Shown: piece after piece, positions 1 to 5,840 of the stretch
Numbering within the stretch: the first letter of the stretch is position 1
Layout of the letters: each line of letters starts with the position of its first letter
Assembly: GCA_002726865.1 (NCBI GenBank)
Contig: PBSW01000016.1
Coordinates: forward strand, 1 to 7,622
Length of the DNA: 7,622 nucleotides
Reading direction: 5' to 3'
From: Candidatus Bathyarchaeota archaeon
GTDB taxonomy: Archaea > Thermoproteota > Bathyarchaeia > TCS64
Notes under the pieces: model-generated
What the model was told of the DNA's origin: nothing
Database searches by the model: none
The model's input: only the letters and a program-made list of their open reading frames with translations
Program-made: the position numbers and the translations under genes

Positions 1-518
1 TACCCGCTATTGTCAGCCAAGATGACACCATCTGGAAGCCAATCGCTCCAAATATACACATAAGCGGTATAAGTACCAGTATCAGCAGTGTCATCTATCA
101 GAAAACCGACACCTCTAGAAAGAATTTCCTCCGAGGAAATTGAGTCAGCTACGAATCCATGAAAAACCGATTGACCATTATAAACAACTCGAACAAGAAG
201 AAGATATGACGTAGAATTGCCAGTGTCCCAGTAGTTATAGGAAGACCGATAGAGGTATTGTGTCGCTCGCTCTACCGAAACATTCAGCATAAACATACTT
301 CCCCTAGCAAAAGAGGTTTGAACCGTTCCATTAACATCCGACGCAAAAACAGAATTTATATGAATAGGATAATCTTCGGAGGGGGCAATAAAAGCCCACA
401 ATGCAGAAAAGTATCCCGTAAGAGAAAACAAAATCATTCCTGAAATTAGTAGAAACCCAATAAATCGCTTAGCATCGATATTTAATACTAATTCTGTGTC
501 ACTTGACATCGTAAGCAT
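1..518 (-). CDS. Membrane-anchored, probably extracellular protein; partial, C-terminus beyond window
   Basis: The frame is open from ATG at 518 to the window edge (172 codons plus two bases), so the gene is cut at its 3' end. The first ~18 residues are polar. A hydrophobic helix follows at about residues 19-45 (FIGFLLISGMILFSL... to WAFIAP) and would act as signal anchor. The rest alternates hydrophobic and polar residues, is rich in Ser, Thr, Tyr and Asn, has N-x-S/T sites (NGT, NVS, NST), and looks like a beta-sandwich ectodomain; TADTGTYTAYVYIW resembles strand-turn repeats of archaeal surface proteins. A stop (TGA) lies seven codons upstream, so the start is 518 or the in-frame ATG at 509. 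GGAAAGTG (536-529) is a weak ribosome site for 518, and a TATA-like box lies at 561-554. I do not recognise the family. Surface location is inferred. Confidence 0.72.
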   Translation of the reverse strand, partial: MLTMSSDTELVLNIDAKRFIGFLLISGMILFSLTGYFSALWAFIAPSEDYPIHINSVFASDVNGTVQTSFARGSMFMLNVSVERATQYLYRSSYNYWDTGNSTSYLLLVRVVYNGQSVFHGFVADSISSEEILSRGVGFLIDDTADTGTYTAYVYIWSDWLPDGVILADNSG

Positions 519-553
519 AGGACAAAACACTTTCCATCATTTAATAATTATGG

Positions 554-561
554 TTTTATAA
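554..561 (-). promoter_or_regulatory. TATA-like box for the membrane-anchored protein gene
   Basis: On the minus strand this reads TTATAAAA. An archaeal transcript would begin about 26 bases downstream, near 531, leaving a leader of roughly 13-22 bases before the ATG at 518 or 509. The surroundings are very AT-rich, so a chance match is possible. Confidence 0.4.
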
Positions 562-575
562 TGGGCATATTTATG

Positions 576-595
576 ATCTTTTTAAGTTAAAAGAT
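576..595. terminator. Small A/T hairpin between galE-like gene and next minus-strand gene
   Basis: ATCTTTT (576-582) and AAAAGAT (589-595) form a 7-base perfect inverted repeat around a six-base loop. It lies about 50 bases past the stop of the epimerase gene on the minus strand and before the next promoter, where a terminator or boundary is expected. The arms are A/T-rich, so the stem is weak and may be fortuitous. Confidence 0.25.
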
Positions 596-645
596 GTTTT
601 CGAGGGAGTACTATGTACAACAGCATAAAGTATCACGTAAACTCA

Positions 646-1596
646 CTATAGTAAAGCATTAAGACACTTTGCTGTTTCTGTTATAGCTTCCAAACTGGAT
701 AATTCGGCTCTCCAACCTTTTGAATGTAATAAAGTTATATCCAACTGCATTTTTTTTACATCACCTTTCCATCCACGCCCTCCACTAACGCCCCCGGTAG
801 TATAAATTTCCACATCTTCAAAACCAACAACATCAACGACAGCACTTGCTAGCGATAGCACATCTACACGAGTATTAGAGCCAATATTATATATCCTAAT
901 TTGATGGCCAAGATTATCCAATCCAGCCATTACACCCGTAATACAATCATCAACATAGAGATATGATTTAGTTTGTGTACCATCCCCGAGAACCTCAAGA
1001 CGAGAAGGAGTCTCCTTCAGCTTTGTAACAAAATCATAGATTACACCATGATTACTCCTAGGCCCAATAACATTGGCAAATCGATAGACTACGCAACCAA
1101 ATTCATACATAGAGGCATACGCCATAGAGAGGGCTTCCGACGCTAATTTAGAGGCCCCGTAATGTGAAATGGGCATTAAAGGAGCATAGGTCTCGGGAGT
1201 AGGGATCACAGAAGGTTCACCGTATACAGTAGAAGTCGAAGCGAATACATATCGCTTAACTCCTCCAGACTCACGTATACATTCCAATAGATTGTATGTC
1301 CCTTGAATATTCTGTTTAAAATGGTCAGTAGGACTAGCGTTTTCACTTCGAACCTCAGGATTAGCAGCCAGATGAAAAACGGTATCGCAACCCTCAAGAG
1401 CTTCAGAAATATGTTCCTTGTTAAGAATATCTCCTTGAAATACCGTAAGGCGAGGGGAGGTCAACCACGCGGAAATATTATTTAGATCTCCGGAACTCAG
1501 GTTATCTAGAACGTGGACAGTCTCACCTAATTCCATCATTAAATCCACGAGATGGCTACCTATGAAACCGGCTCCCCCAGTAATCAGACAGGTCAT
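646..1596 (-). CDS. NAD-dependent UDP-sugar epimerase/dehydratase (GalE-type extended SDR)
   Basis: This cytoplasmic enzyme (316 aa, normal family length) probably interconverts nucleotide sugars, for example UDP-glucose and UDP-galactose, for surface glycans. The N-terminus has the Rossmann motif TGGAGFIGSH (residues 6-15), and Asp31 (VLDNLSSG) would hold the NAD ribose. GDI is at 55-57 and FHLAA at 74-78. The catalytic site is complete: Thr121 in STSTVYG, then Tyr146-GAS-Lys150. The C-terminal part has the usual epimerase pieces: RFANVIGPR, the GDGTQTKSYLYVDD segment, and GDVKKMQLD near the end. It has no clear Shine-Dalgarno. An AAATATC box about 26 bases before ATG 1596 would fit a leaderless transcript, or the start may be coupled to the small frame that overlaps it by ATGA. 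The epimerase call is firm. The exact sugar (galactose, GlcNAc, uronic acid) cannot be fixed, so no symbol is given. Confidence 0.93.
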   Translation of the reverse strand: MTCLITGGAGFIGSHLVDLMMELGETVHVLDNLSSGDLNNISAWLTSPRLTVFQGDILNKEHISEALEGCDTVFHLAANPEVRSENASPTDHFKQNIQGTYNLLECIRESGGVKRYVFASTSTVYGEPSVIPTPETYAPLMPISHYGASKLASEALSMAYASMYEFGCVVYRFANVIGPRSNHGVIYDFVTKLKETPSRLEVLGDGTQTKSYLYVDDCITGVMAGLDNLGHQIRIYNIGSNTRVDVLSLASAVVDVVGFEDVEIYTTGGVSGGRGWKGDVKKMQLDITLLHSKGWRAELSSLEAITETAKCLNALL

Positions 1597-1706
1597 ATAA
1601 GGGGGTATTTAGTGCCTAGATATTTGATTATGTCGAATATTTCATGAAATAGAGTAGTCCAAGTATCCATAGTTTTAATTAAATGATAGATAGGAACGAA
1701 CTCCAT
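1593..1706 (-). pseudogene. Short frame overlapping the epimerase start; possible 3' remnant of an upstream gene
   Basis: From ATG 1706 a 37-residue frame runs to TGA at 1595-1593 and shares ATGA with the epimerase start, as in translationally coupled operons. The frame is open for 11 more codons upstream (FYWKASLFFYI), to a TGA. The peptide is rich in Phe, Tyr, Ile and Leu (for example LFHEIFDIIKYLGTKYP) and reads like the tail of a membrane or glycosyltransferase-type protein. No ribosome site precedes ATG 1706, and no longer frame continues upstream. It could be a true small protein, a gene scrap, or chance in AT-rich DNA. I do not recognise a family. Confidence 0.25.
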
Positions 1707-2023
1707 AATGTAAAAAAAGAGAGAGGCCTTCCAATAGAATCACGCGTCATATTACCGCATGAGTTTCCACCGATATTAAAAAAAATACGTTCGATAAACA
1801 ACAACAAAAAGATTAACAGGTTAGCTCATTGATTCAGGCAATATTTTCAGCATTTTTTGACCATATTTACTAAATCGTTATAATTCCAAACAATCAACAT
1901 ACTATAATGAATACTACTATTGCTTAAATTAAAGTAAGAAAAAGATAAAATAACTAAAGATACACGTTCTCGATGATCCTGAAAAACCCTTTCTTAGAAT
2001 AAGACCTAAGAGACTTTCCCTAG
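1707..2023. other. AT-rich stretch with no supported gene
   Basis: This is very AT-rich DNA with poly-A runs and frequent stops in all frames. On the minus strand one frame, of about 48 codons with a hydrophobic first half, lies in a different frame from the short epimerase-overlapping ORF and runs into it, so an eroded membrane-protein gene is possible but unproven. I see no tRNA, repeat array or clear promoter. Base composition changes near 1985, where more G+C-rich DNA begins. Confidence 0.4.
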
Positions 2024-2164
2024 GTGGACCTCCGTCATGTCTCAGATGACGAGAGAATGCCCGTTAGAGCAGTAATAGTTGGTCTTCCCCTCAATATTGA
2101 CGGTGAAGTCACCTTAGCCCTCTATTATCTCCTAGCAGCGAAAGTTGCATACCACCATGTTTGA
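2024..2164 (+). pseudogene. Short coding-like remnant, family not recognised
   Basis: A frame of 46 codons from GTG 2024 (or ATG 2057) ends at TGA 2162-2164. The peptide looks like real protein: VDLRHVSDDERMPVRAVIVG, then PLNIDGEVTLALYYLLAAK, a beta-strand followed by an amphipathic helix. Its codons match the G+C-richer DNA to the right. A one-base shift near the end would join it to a second short frame (MFDPPRVGSVQTM) that stops before the transporter gene on the other strand. No ribosome site is seen before GTG 2024. The simplest reading is a gene fragment with frame damage; a tiny intact protein is less likely. Confidence 0.3.
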
Positions 2165-2214
2165 TCCTCCTCGCGTTGGGTCGGTTCAGACAATGCCAAA
2201 CCAGAATTGAGATT

Positions 2215-3429
2215 TTAGACTGAGACTATAATAGATCTTGCGTCATCGGGTCCCTCGGATAGAAAAATATAGACGGCGGTCGCGATGATACCAAGTCCCC
2301 CAAGTACAGCACCCAGGGGATCCCATCCATAGTAGATAAGCACAAGGCCACCAACGCTGGTCCCAAGAGCGTAGCCAAGGCATGAAGAGGCCGTATGCAT
2401 AGACATCATGGAGCCTCGTGCACCGGGAAGCTGTTCAAGGCTGAGACTGGCAGATGTCGAGTACTGAATCGCGGCGAAGAGGTGAGCTAGCATGACTGAG
2501 GCTACAGTCCACCAAACGCCAGGGAGGATTGGGTACAAGACAGTGAAAAAAGTAAAGACAAGGATTGAGGAGATCGTTGCTCTCTTACGTCCAAGCCTTT
2601 CCGCAATCCATCCGTTAGCTAAGCTGCCGATAAAAAAGAATCCGGATGATATGGAAAATATTGTGGAAGCGAGCCCCGGAGAGAGTAGAAGAACTTCCTT
2701 GAGATAGGAGAGGCTGAAGAGATAAATCCCCTGGCTCATGGCCGATGCCAGCAGGTTACCTACGAGGCATGCTAGCGCAGACCTGTTCGAAGTAATGGCA
2801 CTAAATCCAGACATGAGATTAGCATCCTTTATCTGGCTTACCACATTCTGGGATGGAATCCCCCTGAAGGCGAGAACCAACCCAATTAGAGGAAGGACCA
2901 TCGCATATCCCAAGAAAGCCGCCCTCCACCCCCATTTTAGCCCAATGTACCCCACGGTAAATCCCCCCATGATGAACGTTAGGCTCCCTCCAGCCCCCAT
3001 CCAGCCAATGACCATAGATCTCTTACTTATGGGATAATAGTAAGCCACTAGGGTTCTCACCATGGGCTCCACCAGTGAGATCCCTATCCCTGTTATAGCA
3101 TAGAAGACAGTCAGTGATTCAACATTTGGCGCCAATCCGCTTCCAAGGGACGAAATGCCCAAGAACGAGAGACCAGCTAGGAGCAGGGCCTTGGCTTTGA
3201 ATCGAACGCTTAGGGCAACCATCGCGATAGCCGAAAAGAACCCCACTAATGACCCTAGGGTTCGCATCTGGGCCATCACCCCGACAGGTTGATCGAATGT
3301 GAGCCCAATCTCAACAAGAAGAAGGATGGAGACAACGGAATTAGGGTATGTGGAGAAGATTGAAAGGAAGAGGGAAGTCACGATCCAGCGGCTCCGCTTC
3401 ACCTCTCCCAAATCCTCATTATCACGCAT
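2215..3429 (-). CDS. Major facilitator superfamily (MFS) transporter
   Basis: This 404-residue membrane protein has about twelve hydrophobic helices in two halves split by a polar loop near residues 191-212 (PSQNVVSQIKDANLM), the normal MFS plan and length. The second half keeps the loop signature Gly273-x3-Glu277-Arg-x-Gly-Arg-Lys282 (GWIAERLGRK). The matching loop in the first half (SVRFKAKALL) is degenerate. GWGWRAAFLGY at about 166-175 is the usual Gly-rich stretch after helix 5. It should move a small solute with H+ or another ion across the cytoplasmic membrane; the substrate is unknown, and sugar, drug or organic-acid transport are all possible. ATG 3429 is preceded by AAGGAG (3443-3438) with an 8-base spacer, so the start is secure. 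It is a single-gene unit flanked by non-coding or decayed DNA. Confidence 0.92.
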   Translation of the reverse strand: MRDNEDLGEVKRSRWIVTSLFLSIFSTYPNSVVSILLLVEIGLTFDQPVGVMAQMRTLGSLVGFFSAIAMVALSVRFKAKALLLAGLSFLGISSLGSGLAPNVESLTVFYAITGIGISLVEPMVRTLVAYYYPISKRSMVIGWMGAGGSLTFIMGGFTVGYIGLKWGWRAAFLGYAMVLPLIGLVLAFRGIPSQNVVSQIKDANLMSGFSAITSNRSALACLVGNLLASAMSQGIYLFSLSYLKEVLLLSPGLASTIFSISSGFFFIGSLANGWIAERLGRKRATISSILVFTFFTVLYPILPGVWWTVASVMLAHLFAAIQYSTSASLSLEQLPGARGSMMSMHTASSCLGYALGTSVGGLVLIYYGWDPLGAVLGGLGIIATAVYIFLSEGPDDARSIIVSV

Positions 3430-3437
3430 GTTCTTTT

Positions 3438-3443
3438 CTCCTT
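3438..3443 (-). promoter_or_regulatory. Shine-Dalgarno site of the MFS transporter
   Basis: The minus strand reads AAGGAG, 8 bases before ATG 3429. It fixes the start codon and shows the transcript has a leader, unlike the probably leaderless aldo/keto reductase. Confidence 0.7.
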
Positions 3444-3710
3444 GAAATTGCTATGAACTATTAAACGTACAAACCTTTTACATTTTTGACACCATCAGAG
3501 CTGAAAGAGGTCTAACAATAAAGGTGTACAAGAAGAGAGTATGTTCATCCTCACTTGTGTGCGAGTGCAAGGAGCGACACTTTTGCCTCGGAGATATGAA
3601 GAACTTGAACAAGGGTTTACGGACGTTGAATAGTTACCTGTTCCATTACAAGACTAATCTCTACTAAAACAAAGATGTCTGTTCTTTAAATGTACGATGA
3701 ACGCACATAA
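3444..3710. other. Intergenic stretch without a supported gene
   Basis: This holds the upstream region of the transporter. A small plus-strand frame at 3541-3633 (30 codons, starting MFILTCVRVQGATLL) is preceded only by a weak GAAGAGAG. It is protein-like in places but too short and isolated to call. No RNA gene, repeat or mobile element is visible. Confidence 0.4.
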
Positions 3711-3818
3711 GTAACTAAGAGAATTATTGAGGTCACCAAAGCACATATCGGTATGCTTGGTTATGGTCGGAGATATCCCCCTAGGGAGGGACTCGTAGTC
3801 AATGTCCCTGAGGAGTAG
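3711..3818 (+). pseudogene. Probable 3' remnant of a decayed gene, family not recognised
   Basis: An open stretch of 35 codons ends at TAG 3816-3818. Its peptide (VTKRIIEVTKAHIGMLGYGR, then RYPPREGLVVNVPEE) reads like the end of a soluble protein. In the same frame, ATG 3690 opens six codons before a TAA at 3708-3710, so the frame is already broken. A hairpin begins four bases after the stop, as expected of a terminator. No start with a ribosome site is present for the open part. A true small protein from ATG 3753 (21 residues) seems unlikely. Confidence 0.3.
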
Positions 3819-3821
3819 GAG

Positions 3822-3844
3822 CTAAAAATCTTTGGCATTTTTAG
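3822..3844 (+). terminator. Hairpin with 8-base perfect stem, terminator-like
   Basis: CTAAAAAT (3822-3829) and ATTTTTAG (3837-3844) pair perfectly around CTTTGGC. The second arm supplies a five-T run, which suits archaeal termination. It follows the stop at 3816-3818 and precedes the rubrerythrin promoter, so it would separate two transcription units. Function is inferred. Confidence 0.4.
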
Positions 3845-3900
3845 TGGTCCTTTAGTCTCTACATCGGGGATCACATATTTCAAAGCCATGTTTAAGGTCC

Positions 3901-3907
3901 TTATAAA
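3901..3907 (+). promoter_or_regulatory. TATA box of the rubrerythrin pseudogene
   Basis: TTATAAA fits the archaeal TATA consensus. Transcription would start near 3930, giving a leader of about 24 bases that includes the AGGAGGAG site before ATG 3954. The spacing is correct even though the gene behind it is broken. Confidence 0.55.
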
Positions 3908-3940
3908 TCTCTTATCTTATTCACGGATGTAGACGATACT

Positions 3941-3948
3941 AGGAGGAG
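3941..3948 (+). promoter_or_regulatory. Strong Shine-Dalgarno site AGGAGGAG
   Basis: This is the best ribosome site in the window, five bases before ATG 3954. In the present sequence that ATG opens only eight codons (MDLFLLSN) before TAA 3978-3980. If the 48 bases 3953-4000 are removed, the same site falls at the same distance from the natural rubrerythrin start, now at 4002. Confidence 0.6.
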
Positions 3949-3953
3949 ATTGA

Positions 3954-4579
3954 ATGGACCTCTTTTTATTATCCAATTAATATTCTCATGAAATTGAGTT
4001 AATGGACGATCTGCATTGCTCTGAGACAGAAAAAAATCTGCTGAAATCATTCGCAGGGGAGAGTCAGGCGCGGAACAGGTACACATTTTTCGCTAATGTC
4101 GCCAAGGCTGAGGGATACCATCAGATCGCTGGAATCTTCGTGGACTCGGCAAGAAACGAAAAGGAGTAACACTGAGATCTTCTTCAATCATCTCCTAGGC
4201 AGCAACGTTGAGATCACGGCCCAATACCCCGCTGGAAGGATAGGGAATACGGCAGAGAACCTTCTGGCTGAGCAGAGGGGGAGAAGCTGGAAGGGGGGGC
4301 ACTCTCTACCCAGGATTTAAGGAAATCGCGAGGCAAGAGGGATTTGGGAGGGTAGACGAGGCCTTCGAGGAGATCGGCGATGTCGAGGAACGGCATGAAA
4401 TAAGGTTTAGGAAGCTCCTAGACAACGTGCTGAAGGGGATAGTGTTCAAAAGAGACGCAATAGTCCTCTGGAAATGCCGGAACTGTGGTTATATCCACCT
4501 CGAAGAAGAGCCTCCAGACACCTGCCCTGCTTGCAAACATTCTCAAGGATACTACGAGTTGTTAGACGAAAACCATTAA
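3954..4579 (+). pseudogene. rbr: Rubrerythrin pseudogene (three frame changes, in-frame stops)
   Basis: Rubrerythrin is a cytoplasmic di-iron peroxidase with a rubredoxin tail that protects anaerobes from peroxide. The family sequence is readable end to end but in shifting frames. From ATG 4002, MDDLHCSETEKNLL leads to FAGESQARNRYTFF with ligands Glu20 and Glu53. The frame then hits TAA 4167-4169 exactly where ligand His56 should be. A +1 frame (about 4168-4264) gives EIFFNHLLGSNVEITAQYPA and GRIGNTAENLL. After a lost base the first frame resumes at 4275 (EGEKLEGGAL). After a duplicated CT near 4302-4307 the third frame carries YPGFKEIAR, DVEERHEIRF, and an intact rubredoxin domain, CRNCGYIH and CPAC, to TAA 4577. 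The promoter and ribosome site survive. The 48 bases before ATG 4002 appear to be an insertion with a stop at 3978. Only short peptides can be made, so function is lost unless the assembly is wrong. Confidence 0.9.
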
Positions 4580-4591
4580 CTAACCCCTGTA

Positions 4592-4607
4592 CGCTGGTTT
4601 TCCAGCG
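4592..4607. terminator. Hairpin between convergent genes, possible bidirectional terminator
   Basis: CGCTGG-TTTT-CCAGCG is a perfect 6-base stem with a four-base loop. It lies between the rubrerythrin pseudogene stop (4579) and the reductase stop (4628 side). Neither strand shows a long T run after the stem, so termination is only a suggestion from position and symmetry. Confidence 0.4.
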
Positions 4608-4627
4608 CCTACCAGTGCGATTCTGGA

Positions 4628-5668
4628 TCACTCTAGGATCCTCGCCTCGAGTAAAACTTCCAAGGAGTCAGCCCTTTTCTGGATGAGCTCCCTGATGGGA
4701 AGACCATAGGGGCATCTATCCTCGCACTCTGCGCATTCTGAGCAGGTTCGAGTCACCTCAATTACGTCAATCAACCTCTCCTCCATACCGGACCTCCATC
4801 CCATCCTCTTTAGCGTCTGGCTCTCAGCCCTTAGCACATAGCTTATGGGGATATCCTGCTGGCAGGGCTGGCAGTAGTTGCAGGCCCGGCAGAACTGGAC
4901 ACCCAATTCCGCCCTGTCTATCTCAATCAGGGCGTTGTCCTCCAGGCTGAGGTTCAGAGAACCGGTAGCAACGGCGTGGTTTTCCTCCAACTCGCCGATA
5001 GTCATCATCCCAGGGATGACGACGTCAACATTCTCGCTCCCAAGGACAAATCTAAGGGCAGCATTGACATTGGTGAAGGCGCCACCACCAAAGGGTTTCA
5101 TAACAATAGTTCCCACATTCATATTTCGGCACAGTGGGAGGAGTCTCTCCTGAGGGATCGGGGTGAGATAGTTGAAGGGAATCATCATAGTCTCGAAGAT
5201 GTTCTCCTCAATGATCTCGATGCAAATCCCCGGGTCGTGGCTAGTGATTCCCAGATGCTCGATCTGACCTCTGTCCTTAGCCCGGTAAAGTGCCGTTAGG
5301 GCACCACCGGGACCCTTAATCTCCGCCCAAGCTTCCGGGCTGGAAACATTATGGAGCTGGTAAACATCAATCCGATCAGTACGGAGGTTCCCCAAGCTGG
5401 TCTCGAGATCTGCCTCCAACCCCTCTGCGGTCCTGCGGCCAGACTTTGTGGCAAAAATGACATCATCTCTGACATCCTTAAGAGCCTTGCCGATTCGCTC
5501 CTCACTTACGGTGTAGCCCCTGGCCGTGTCGAAGTAGTTAACCCCAAGATCGTAGCAGCGACGGACTACGGCAACTGCCTCATCTTCAGTTACACGTTGA
5601 ATGGGGATTCCTCCGAATCCGAAGGGATTGACCTTAAGACCTGTTCTACCGAGGACGACATGGTTCAT
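4628..5668 (-). CDS. Aldo/keto reductase with C-terminal iron-sulfur cysteine motifs
   Basis: This 346-residue cytoplasmic enzyme should reduce or oxidise carbonyl/alcohol groups of a small substrate. The AKR barrel (about 1-250) keeps the catalytic four: Asp47 and Tyr52 (FDTARGY), Lys75 (FATKSG) and His106 (YQLHNV). Late in the barrel is the cofactor-side VVIPGMM (216-222). The tail has two cysteine groups, Cys260-x2-Cys263-x2-Cys266-x2-Cys269 and Cys309-x2-Cys312-x2-Cys315-x3-Cys319-Pro, as in Fe-S AKRs of anaerobes, so electrons could pass to or from ferredoxin-like partners. No ribosome site precedes ATG 5668, but TTATCA centred about 26 bases upstream (5697-5692) is a textbook position for a leaderless start. 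It is divergent from the Gfo/Idh/MocA gene, with an inverted repeat between them. Substrate unknown; the family call is firm. Confidence 0.93.
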   Translation of the reverse strand: MNHVVLGRTGLKVNPFGFGGIPIQRVTEDEAVAVVRRCYDLGVNYFDTARGYTVSEERIGKALKDVRDDVIFATKSGRRTAEGLEADLETSLGNLRTDRIDVYQLHNVSSPEAWAEIKGPGGALTALYRAKDRGQIEHLGITSHDPGICIEIIEENIFETMMIPFNYLTPIPQERLLPLCRNMNVGTIVMKPFGGGAFTNVNAALRFVLGSENVDVVIPGMMTIGELEENHAVATGSLNLSLEDNALIEIDRAELGVQFCRACNYCQPCQQDIPISYVLRAESQTLKRMGWRSGMEERLIDVIEVTRTCSECAECEDRCPYGLPIRELIQKRADSLEVLLEARILE

Positions 5669-5691
5669 AAAGAAGATTCTAGAGTTTGAGC

Positions 5692-5697
5692 TGATAA
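5692..5697 (-). promoter_or_regulatory. TATA-like box of the aldo/keto reductase
   Basis: The minus strand reads ACCTTATCAG, with TTATCA centred 26-27 bases from the ATG at 5668. That distance puts the transcription start at or near the first codon, consistent with the missing Shine-Dalgarno. The left arm of the inverted repeat ends only two bases upstream, in the position of the TFB recognition element. Confidence 0.5.
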
Positions 5698-5698
5698 G

Positions 5699-5748
5699 GT
5701 TTCACGCGTGCACCTCAATCATAATCAAAGAGCTCGCATGCGTGAAAC
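5699..5748. promoter_or_regulatory. Inverted repeat, candidate operator of the divergent pair
   Basis: GTTTCACGCGTGC (5699-5711) and GCATGCGTGAAAC (5736-5748) are inverted copies matching at 12 of 13 positions, with 24 bases between. Each arm also contains a perfect 8-base palindrome (CACGCGTG and CGCATGCG), so each could hold its own dimer. The left arm abuts the reductase TATA box, where a bound protein could block or recruit TFB; the right arm lies about 93 bases before the Gfo/Idh/MocA start codon. The regulator is not in the window. Confidence 0.6.
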
Positions 5749-5778
5749 TCCCAGATACCTAGCTCTAGCCTTTGACTA

Positions 5779-5788
5779 TCCGATAAAT
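5779..5788 (+). promoter_or_regulatory. TATA-like box of the Gfo/Idh/MocA gene
   Basis: GATAAATATC would start transcription near 5810 and leave a leader of about 30 bases containing the GGAG site before ATG 5841. A second candidate, CTTAAAA near 5800-5806, would start too close to the ribosome site. Confidence 0.4.
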
Positions 5789-5829
5789 ATCTAGAATACC
5801 TTAAAACTCCTGGGCCAGTCTATTGAAAA

Positions 5830-5833
5830 GGAG
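5830..5833 (+). promoter_or_regulatory. Shine-Dalgarno GGAG deciding the start of the Gfo/Idh/MocA gene
   Basis: AAAAGGAGATTGAAA precedes ATG 5841. The seven-base spacer rules out the upstream in-frame TTG at 5823 as the main start, since the site would then lie inside the coding region. Confidence 0.7.
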
Positions 5834-5840
5834 ATTGAAA

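Noticed and set aside
258..443. 61-codon plus-strand frame
   Set aside because: It lies opposite the membrane-anchored protein gene. Its Arg/Lys/Asn-rich translation looks random, while the minus frame has a clear membrane helix and domain pattern.
2738..3037. 99-codon plus-strand frame inside the MFS region
   Set aside because: It is an antisense shadow of the transporter, with no ribosome site and no recognisable features.
3954..3980. Eight-codon leader peptide behind a strong ribosome site
   Set aside because: It is better explained as the start created by the 48-base insertion at the rubrerythrin start. Nothing in the peptide suggests attenuation.
4160..4310. Sequencing error as the full cause of the rubrerythrin frame changes
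   Set aside because: The run of seven G near 4293-4299 is error-prone, but the frame is correct across it. The changes fall elsewhere, with a separate stop and 48-base insertion upstream. Read mapping would settle it.
4096..4320. Open frame of 74 codons on the plus strand
   Set aside because: Its middle part is the second-frame piece of the broken rubrerythrin, while its first and last parts are out-of-frame readings of the same gene. It is not an independent gene.
5351..5689. 112-codon plus-strand frame opposite the aldo/keto reductase
   Set aside because: It is the antisense shadow of a strongly conserved gene with all catalytic residues, and its own translation shows no family features.
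5823..5840. TTG start extending the Gfo/Idh/MocA protein by six residues
   Set aside because: The GGAG site lies inside this extension and is correctly spaced for ATG 5841, and the Rossmann strand begins right after that ATG.
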